From: an uncultured Verrucomicrobiota bacterium
GTDB lineage: Bacteria > Verrucomicrobiota > Verrucomicrobiia > Limisphaerales > UBA9464
DNA length: 64,000 nucleotides
Direction: 5' to 3'
Assembly (NCBI GenBank): GCA_903907925.1
Contig: CAIVQB010000127.1
Span: 1 to 64,000, forward strand
Below, piece by piece: positions 57,950 through 64,000 of this stretch; within the stretch, counting starts at the first letter, position 1; each line of letters opens with the position of its first letter. A program made the translations under genes and the position numbers. The notes beneath the pieces were generated by a model, which saw only the letters and a list, made by a program, of their open reading frames with translations, was not told the DNA's origin and ran no database searches.

Positions 57950-58609
57950 TCACAATCGCCGCGGGCGTGACTCCGGGGATGTCTCCGACTCCGAACGCGC
58001 CGCCTGCGGGGCCGTTCCCATTCCAAGCCCGGTCCCGGCTTCGGAACTTCGGCGGGCCGCCGCCCGGAAGGCCACCTGCTCCCGCAAGGGCAGCATTTGA
58101 AGGGCGGTGGGCGAGATGCGGATCCTGCCCTCGGTCACCAGATCGAAGGCCAGGTTGATGGAATTGGTTCCGAGGTAGAGAAACCCCGTGCCGGTCCGGC
58201 TCGGGGCGTGTTGAAGGCCGACCCAGTTGGTCTGAAGCGTGGCGCAGGCGAAATGACAGCGCTGACCGGCAAGCCGTGTGGTCAGGTTGGTCATCATCAT
58301 CGCCGACCAGATCCGCAGCGCCTTGGGGTTTGTTCGATTCTCGTCCGGACGAATCCAACCGACCATGCCGAGCGAAAAGGTCGATCCGCCATCGTCCCGA
58401 AAGAGAACGGTCGACGGTGCCAGGACTCGCACGACACTCCCATCCATCGCCGGAAGGAGGGCCGGCTCCGTGTAGCCACAATCCCGCCACGCCTGATACC
58501 AATCCAGCAACGAACGTCCGCGCTCGCGTTCACTCCAAACCCAAACCGCAGCGGCGAGCCACAGCCCCACCACGACCGTCTTCATCACCCGATTAAGGAA
58601 TAAAAACAT
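57950..58609 (-). CDS. Membrane-anchored protein of unknown function, possible degenerate SNase-like domain
   Basis: N-terminal TM; SVVRVLAPSTVLFRDDGGSTFSLGMVGWIRPDENRTNPKAL...LAGQRCHF...LGTNSINLAFDLVTEGRI. Confidence 0.6.
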   Translation of the reverse strand: MFLFLNRVMKTVVVGLWLAAAVWVWSERERGRSLLDWYQAWRDCGYTEPALLPAMDGSVVRVLAPSTVLFRDDGGSTFSLGMVGWIRPDENRTNPKALRIWSAMMMTNLTTRLAGQRCHFACATLQTNWVGLQHAPSRTGTGFLYLGTNSINLAFDLVTEGRIRISPTALQMLPLREQVAFRAAARRSSEAGTGLGMGTAPQAARSESETSPESRPRRL

Positions 58610-58610
58610 G

Positions 58611-59324
58611 TCAGGAGGGGTCGGGACGATCGGGACTTTGAGCGCCGGGTTCCGTCGGAGAAACTGCAGGCGGGGATCCCAATGGATGCGTCCCGGAAAA
58701 CGGCGTTGAAAACAGGCGGATCCTGGAGTTGCGCTGCAGAGCCGGGGCGGGCGGCGCGGCGGGCACCGGAAGAATCGCGGGTTCCGGCCGCGGCGCGCGA
58801 ATATGCGATAGCAAGGCCAGGTTCACCTCGGCTTCCCGATGCAATCCGGGGTCGATGTCGTGGCGAAGTTTCAGAATATCATGGGCGCGAACGCAGTTGG
58901 CGACGTTGTTGAAACGAAACACCTCGCGACTGAAAACACCCTCCAACCAGGAACCAGGACGGGCGTTGTTCATGCCGAGCACGAATGCTGCCGGGAGCCG
59001 CGGATGCCGGACGCCCTCGACAAAACACAGCACCACCACCACGCGCCGCCATCCCCGATGTTCCAGGCGGCGGATCCAGCGGATCAGGCCTGAGTTATCC
59101 TGGGAAACCGAACCATCGGTCAGTGTTCCGGTCATCGGCCCCGCCACTGCTTCGCCCAACACTGGCGCCCAAGTGGCGGCGGCGGCGAACCCCAGTACAA
59201 TCGCCAGGGCAAAGTTTCCCGCGTTGCCAATATCGTTGGAAAGATTCGCGTGCGCCTCGTAGGCCGCCCGTGACAACAAGCCGACAAACAACCCCGTAAA
59301 GATCAACCGGAACAGGATGAGCAT
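58611..59324 (-). CDS. Membrane protein of unknown function, downstream of pilT
   Basis: Two N-terminal TM segments, then GLIRWIRRLEHRGWRRVVVVLCFVEGVRHPRLPAAFVLGMNNARPGSWLEGVFSREVFRFNNVANCVRAHDILKLRHDI. Confidence 0.65.
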   Translation of the reverse strand: MLILFRLIFTGLFVGLLSRAAYEAHANLSNDIGNAGNFALAIVLGFAAAATWAPVLGEAVAGPMTGTLTDGSVSQDNSGLIRWIRRLEHRGWRRVVVVLCFVEGVRHPRLPAAFVLGMNNARPGSWLEGVFSREVFRFNNVANCVRAHDILKLRHDIDPGLHREAEVNLALLSHIRAPRPEPAILPVPAAPPAPALQRNSRIRLFSTPFSGTHPLGSPPAVSPTEPGAQSPDRPDPS

Positions 59325-59336
59325 GGCGTCGTTGGT

Positions 59337-60458
59337 TCAGCGGCCCCGGTCCGGATCGAGAATGGCCTGGTTGGTGACGATCCCGCGCAACGCCAGATCC
59401 AGGCGGTGCCGGTTGATGGCGAACGTCCGGGCGGTTTCCTCGGAGACGACGCCCGCCGCCAGCAATTCCTGGAGGTACTGATCGAACGAGTGCATCCCGA
59501 CGTGGTTGGAGGCCTCGATGATGCCGGTCAAACGGTGAAGATCGTTTTCCAGGATGGCCTGGGCCGTCCCCGCATCGCGCTTGAGGATTTCGACACACGG
59601 CGTCCGAGTGCCCTCCACGTTGGGGATCAATCTCTGACAAACGATGCTGTTGAGATTGCGCGCCAGCAGCGCACTGATGTTCGGCTGTTCATCCGCCGGA
59701 TAGAATTCCCGGATCCTCCCAATCGCCTGGGACACCGAATCGGCATGGACCGTGGTCATCACCAGGTGACCCGTCTCCGCCGCCTGCATCGCCGCCCAAA
59801 TGCTGTCGCGATCCCGGATCTCTCCCACGAAGATGACATTCGGATCCTGCCGCATCGCATTGCGAATCCCGTCCGCAAAACTGGCGGTATCGAGCCCGAC
59901 CTCGCGCTGTTCAAAATGGGAGACGGCATCCGTGAACAGGTACTCGATGGGATCCTCGATGGTGATGATCCGCAGTGCCTGGGTTTCATTGAGATGCTGG
60001 ATCAACGCCCGGATCGTGGTGCTCTTGCCCTGCCCCGTCGGTCCGGTCACCAGGATCAGACCGCGGGGTTCACTCACCAAGTCGGCCAGGGAGTCCGGCA
60101 ACTGGAGATCCTCCAACCGCATCTGGTGCTGCGGAACCAATCGGAAGGAAAACGACTGGCACCCCCGCTGTTTGCTGAAGTTGGCGCGATAGCGGTGGGC
60201 TCCGTGTTGGAAGCTGGCGTCCACTTCCGTCGAGGTGGTGATCCGCGCCACCAACGCCGGCGAAAACGAATCGAGAAACCAGGAAGTCAGGGTCAAGTCG
60301 TCCGGAGCCCCGAACAATTCGTCCGGAACCGGACTGAGCCGCCCCTCAATCCGCACCTGAAATGGTCGACCGCCCCGGGCATGCAAATCCGAGGCTCCCC
60401 GGGATTCACACCAGGCCAATAGATCCGACATCCGGGAATGGGGCGGCACGGTTTCCAT
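59337..60458 (-). CDS. pilT: Type IV pilus twitching motility ATPase PilT
   Basis: GLILVTGPTGQGKSTTIRALIQHLNETQALRIITIEDPIEYLFTDAVSHFEQREVGLDTASFADGIRNAMRQDPNVIFVGEIRDRDSIWAAMQAAETGHLVMTTVHADS. Confidence 0.95.
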   Translation of the reverse strand: METVPPHSRMSDLLAWCESRGASDLHARGGRPFQVRIEGRLSPVPDELFGAPDDLTLTSWFLDSFSPALVARITTSTEVDASFQHGAHRYRANFSKQRGCQSFSFRLVPQHQMRLEDLQLPDSLADLVSEPRGLILVTGPTGQGKSTTIRALIQHLNETQALRIITIEDPIEYLFTDAVSHFEQREVGLDTASFADGIRNAMRQDPNVIFVGEIRDRDSIWAAMQAAETGHLVMTTVHADSVSQAIGRIREFYPADEQPNISALLARNLNSIVCQRLIPNVEGTRTPCVEILKRDAGTAQAILENDLHRLTGIIEASNHVGMHSFDQYLQELLAAGVVSEETARTFAINRHRLDLALRGIVTNQAILDPDRGR

Positions 60459-60543
60459 GGTGGCTGCGGGAACTTTGTTTACGCTTGTGAAGTTTTCAAG
60501 CCCTCAGTTCAAAATGTCGCTCCCGTTTCCCCGTGGTTCTGGC

Positions 60544-60574
60544 TCCCTCCCCCCCATTCGGAATGGAGGGGAGG
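60544..60574. repeat. Palindromic repeat, copy 2
   Basis: CCCTCCCCCCCATTC-G-GAATGGAGGGGAGGG (one arm mismatch), followed by TCGGGGAGAGGCGG. Confidence 0.8.
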
Positions 60575-60705
60575 GTCGGGGAGAGGCGGCGTCCACAGGC
60601 ACGACTGGTTGACCACCCGCAGAAAAAGAGCGCTCGCCAAACCGCGCCAACGGACGACAGTTCTCCCACCCAAAGCTGTTTCAACCGAGGAGTTCAGGCT
60701 AATCA

Positions 60706-61395
60706 ATGCCCGTGCCGAGAGAATCGACCTCCAACCGCCAGGTCCGGGTCCATCAGATCCTGACCGCACTCCGCGCCACCTACCCGGACGCCCATTGCGA
60801 GTTGGTGTTCCAATCGCCGCTGGAATTACTCATCGCCACCATGCTCTCGGCGCAATGCACCGACAAACAGGTGAACATCGTCACCGCCGCGCTCTTCAAG
60901 AAATACCGGACGGCCGCCGACTATGCCGCCGCCCCGCCGGGAGTTCTGGAGGAGGACATTCGACGGATCGGATTGTATCGCAACAAGGCCCGGAACATCC
61001 GGTCCGCATGCCAGGCGCTGGTTGCCCGTCACGCCGGCGAAGTCCCGAAAACCCTGACCGAGCTCACCGCCCTCGACGGCGTCGGCCGGAAAACTGCCAA
61101 TGTGGTCCTGGGAAATGCCTTCGGGCTGGAGGAAGGCATCGTTGTCGACACCCACGTCGCCCGGCTGTCCGAACGGCTCCGACTGACCACGGAAACCGAT
61201 CCGGTGAAGATCGAGTCCGCCCTGACAAAACTAATCCCGCGCAAGGATTGGACCCTGTTCAGTCACTGGCTGATCTGGCACGGCCGCCGCCGCTGCATCG
61301 CCCGGCGGCCCGACTGCACGAACTGTGAAATCCGGAACCTTTGTCCGTCGGGCAACCTAGGGACGCTTAACCGAATCCTTGCACCAGGCGTTTAG
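60706..61395 (+). CDS. nth: Endonuclease III
   Basis: ELLIATMLSAQCTDKQVNIVTAALF...LTALDGVGRKTANVVLGNAFG...VDTHVARLSERL...C-x6-C-x2-C-x5-C at CIARRPDCTNCEIRNLC. Confidence 0.95.
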   Translation: MPVPRESTSNRQVRVHQILTALRATYPDAHCELVFQSPLELLIATMLSAQCTDKQVNIVTAALFKKYRTAADYAAAPPGVLEEDIRRIGLYRNKARNIRSACQALVARHAGEVPKTLTELTALDGVGRKTANVVLGNAFGLEEGIVVDTHVARLSERLRLTTETDPVKIESALTKLIPRKDWTLFSHWLIWHGRRRCIARRPDCTNCEIRNLCPSGNLGTLNRILAPGV

Positions 61396-61599
61396 GTTTA
61401 GATGGATTTCAGTCGTTGAAGACGGGATTGTTTTCCATGGGTTTGTTTTCCACTGCATTGCAGTTGGGTATTGGGGTACACAGCGAGTGCCGCTAAAACC
61501 GATGGTATTGTGCAATTCCTCGACCGGGATCCGGCAGCGTCGCGGGAACCAGGTGCGGGGCCATACATCCGTCACCCACTGCGCGGTCCGTTCGAGCCC

Positions 61600-62283
61600 T
61601 CAGCGGCTTGAGGAATTAATGCGCTGTTCGAGCTTGCGCTGCAGGCGTTCCACTTCTTTTCGAAGTTGGACGGTGACGCGATGGCGGTTCAGGTACACGT
61701 GGGCGACGCTTAGGCCCAACGTCTTGGCGACATCGAGGGCGGGCCAGCTCTTGTTCACATAGAGATCAAAGGCTTGGAATTGACGTGAATCCAACCGTTC
61801 ACGCACGGTCTGCATCGCCTGAGCCAGGAGGTTCTTTTCGTAGGCCAAATCCCATTCCGCACCAAAGTCCGGCACGTGCGGATCAGGGACCCGATGCATA
61901 ATAGCCGTCCCGGTCGATTCGTCACCACGGGGCGACGCAGCCGGATCAGGCTGGTGGCCCTGGCCGACACGCATCCGCCGTCGAAACTGGTTTTGGATGC
62001 GCCAACGCGTCAGGTTGAGGAGCCAGGTCTTGAACCGGCAGGTTTCTGGATCGTAGACGAAATGGGGCAGGCCCCGGGCCACGCCAATGGCCGTTTCCTG
62101 CACGACATCTTCGGCCTCATCCATGGTTAGGCCTGCCCGGAGCGAAAATTTCCGGATGAGACCGCCGTACAGCCGGTAAAACTCCTTCCAACTATCCGCG
62201 TCGTCCGCGGTTTGGAGGCGGCCCAACAAACTTGGCCTCGTTTCGAGCGAGGAACGGTCTTGCGGTGACTGGCGCTGCGTCAT
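61600..62283 (-). CDS. ECF-type RNA polymerase sigma factor; start uncertain
   Basis: DSWKEFYRLYGGLIRKFSLRAGLTMDEAEDVVQETAIGVARGLPHFVYDPETCRFKTWLLNLTRWRIQNQFRRR...PALDVAKTLGLSVAHVYLNRHRV. Confidence 0.9.
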   Translation of the reverse strand: MTQRQSPQDRSSLETRPSLLGRLQTADDADSWKEFYRLYGGLIRKFSLRAGLTMDEAEDVVQETAIGVARGLPHFVYDPETCRFKTWLLNLTRWRIQNQFRRRMRVGQGHQPDPAASPRGDESTGTAIMHRVPDPHVPDFGAEWDLAYEKNLLAQAMQTVRERLDSRQFQAFDLYVNKSWPALDVAKTLGLSVAHVYLNRHRVTVQLRKEVERLQRKLEQRINSSSR

Positions 62284-62375
62284 GCTAAGGAGTTCAACAC
62301 GCCGTGATGGAGGATATTTCAAGAATCTTTCTCTGAAAGAAACTCAGAAATCGCGTGTTTACGTCTTGGACGGTC

Positions 62376-64000
62376 ATGAAGACACCCATGCAAGCCCTTC
62401 AAAAAAGCCTGTTTCTGTTCCTGGTCAGTTCCTCTTTTTGCTCCGCCTTGCAGGCGGGCACGCCCCCAACGGTTGTGGATGGGACATTTAAAGTTTCAGC
62501 ACCGAATTATTACCTTTGGCCGTTGGCGTTGGAGGCCGACGGCAAGATCATCATCGGGATGAGCGGCAATGATCAAAGGGTGGCCCGCTTGAACGCCGAT
62601 GGGAGTTGGGATACCGGCTTTCAGCCACCGGCGCTGGACAACCATTTTGAGATCCGCAATGTGGCGATGCAGCCTGACGGAAGGCTGCTCTTGGCCGAGG
62701 GAGCGTACTATTACGAAAACGGTGGAGAGCAGGCTCACGCTAAGCTGGTTCGGCTTAATTCGAACGGCATCCAGGATGTGTCCTTCCAGCCGGTTTTGAC
62801 TTCGACCGATCTGCCAGGGAGTACCCTGGGAGTCTTGGCACTTCCGGACGGCCGCTCGTTCATCAATGGCGGGTTCCAAGGTGTCAACGGAATAGGTGAA
62901 CCTGGCGTAGCCATCCTCAAAGCCAACGGCCAGATTGACCCGTCCTTTGAACCGGCTGGTTTCCATGGCAAAATCAGAACCGTGGCGCTGCAAGGCAACG
63001 GCAGCTTGTTAGTCGGTGGCGCTTTTGATTCGGTGCAAGGGAGTTCGCAAACGAATCTGGTGCGCTTGCGGCCGGATGGTCAGGTTGACCCGGAATTCCT
63101 GGCTGTTCTGCCTCAGACGAACCGGTTGGCCGCGGTTGATTTTTTCTTGGTCCAGTCCGATGGCCGGATTCTCGTGGCTGGGTGGGTTCAAGGTTCCGAT
63201 TTTCAAACCATCCTGCGACTGACCTCGGATGGTCGACTAGATACCTCTTTCGGGGCAGCGCCCGAAGTGCAAATCGGAAATAACCTAAATCTAGGTGAAC
63301 CCGATCCGCAGCACGATTGGGAGATCGCGTCAGTCCTGCTCCAGAATGACGGAAAAATCTTGGTCGGAGGATATTATTCAGTCTTTTCAGGGGGAATCCA
63401 GACGGCGGGATCCTATCGAATTCTGCGCTTGAATCCGGACGGCAGTCTGGACCGGAACCTCAACGCGGCCCTGGAATTGGCTCAAGGCGCCACCGAATCT
63501 CCCCTCCTCACCCAGACGGACGGCTTGCTGATTGGGACAGTCACTTTTCCTGAAGGTAGTGCGTCTCCGTCATCCGGCTTGGGTCGATTCTTCAGTGACG
63601 GTGCCATTCCTGGAGTCGGTTTCAGCAGAGGTGACTACTCGGTGAATGAGTCCGCCGGCGAGGCCACGATTGATGTGACACGAACGGGTGATCCATCTCA
63701 ACCGCTGTCTGTCAACTATCGGACAGCAGACGGGAGCGCGGTGGCCGGCACGAATTATATCGCCCGAAGTGGCACGTTGCATTTTGGTTCGTTTGAACAG
63801 ACCCAAACGCTTCATCTGCCGCTGCTTGATGACGCTTTAGTAAAGGGCAATCAGACGGTCCACTTGTCCTTGAGCAGTCCCAGCCCAGGGGTTGTTCTCT
63901 CGGGCTTCGCACAAGCCATCCTGACAATTCAGGACCATGAAATCCCGACGACCCTATTGGATCCCGACTTTGTTCCGCCCGCTTTTGGCAGTGGTGGAAA
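62376..64000 (+). CDS. Large secreted protein with delta-60 repeats and a Calx-beta domain; runs off the window
   Basis: ATG at 62376 with signal peptide MKTPMQALQKSLFLFLVSSSFCSALQAG; repeats such as LNADGSWDTGFQP, LRPDGQVDPEFL, LTSDGRLDTSFG; Calx-beta VNESAGEATIDVTRTGDPSQPLSVNYRTADGSAVAGTNY. Missing from the ORF track because it has no stop in the window. Confidence 0.85.
   Translation, partial: MKTPMQALQKSLFLFLVSSSFCSALQAGTPPTVVDGTFKVSAPNYYLWPLALEADGKIIIGMSGNDQRVARLNADGSWDTGFQPPALDNHFEIRNVAMQPDGRLLLAEGAYYYENGGEQAHAKLVRLNSNGIQDVSFQPVLTSTDLPGSTLGVLALPDGRSFINGGFQGVNGIGEPGVAILKANGQIDPSFEPAGFHGKIRTVALQGNGSLLVGGAFDSVQGSSQTNLVRLRPDGQVDPEFLAVLPQTNRLAAVDFFLVQSDGRILVAGWVQGSDFQTILRLTSDGRLDTSFGAAPEVQIGNNLNLGEPDPQHDWEIASVLLQNDGKILVGGYYSVFSGGIQTAGSYRILRLNPDGSLDRNLNAALELAQGATESPLLTQTDGLLIGTVTFPEGSASPSSGLGRFFSDGAIPGVGFSRGDYSVNESAGEATIDVTRTGDPSQPLSVNYRTADGSAVAGTNYIARSGTLHFGSFEQTQTLHLPLLDDALVKGNQTVHLSLSSPSPGVVLSGFAQAILTIQDHEIPTTLLDPDFVPPAFGSGG

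Noticed and set aside
1-64000. CRISPR arrays, tRNA/rRNA genes, prophage or integrative element
   Set aside because: No regularly spaced identical repeats, no tRNA T-loop/acceptor pairing, no rRNA motifs and no phage structural or integrase genes were recognised by reading.

Overview
This is a 64 kb, high-GC, protein-dense chromosomal window. Gene content (PEP-CTERM proteins, WD40-fused Ser/Thr kinase, formylglycine-generating-enzyme (FGE)-sulfatase family protein, CotH, Ig-like and delta-60/Calx-beta secreted proteins, AdoCbl-dependent ribonucleotide reductase) suggests a Verrucomicrobia-like bacterium; taxonomy is inference. Layout: ~0.3-17.5 kb is a surface polysaccharide region (glycosyltransferases, FkbM/SAM methyltransferases, DegT aminotransferase, ATP-grasp-HAD fusion, acyltransferase-3, MBOAT plus partner, GT9, MsbA-like ABC exporter), with a transposase tail at the left edge. 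The rest is mostly housekeeping genes (deoC, pdxJ, nrdJ-type RNR, leuD, accD, recJ, terC, ilvD, glgC, dgt, pilT, nth) mixed with lineage-specific genes. No tRNA, rRNA or CRISPR array was recognised. Best leads: (1) a CarH/LitR-like MerR-B12 regulator with an intact Wx9EH motif, divergent from a sigma-70 gene across an AT-rich 169-bp spacer with 11-bp-phased direct repeats; (2) a three-hairpin repeat element in two inverted copies flanking an FGE-family gene that also carries a 16-bp perfect palindrome at its start codon; (3) several dispersed intergenic repeat families with a 3'-end bias; (4) pilT followed by two uncharacterised genes, one resembling a degenerate SNase fold; (5) a tandem PEP-CTERM duplication with near-identical passengers and diverged sorting tails. 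All homology calls come from reading motifs, not from searches.
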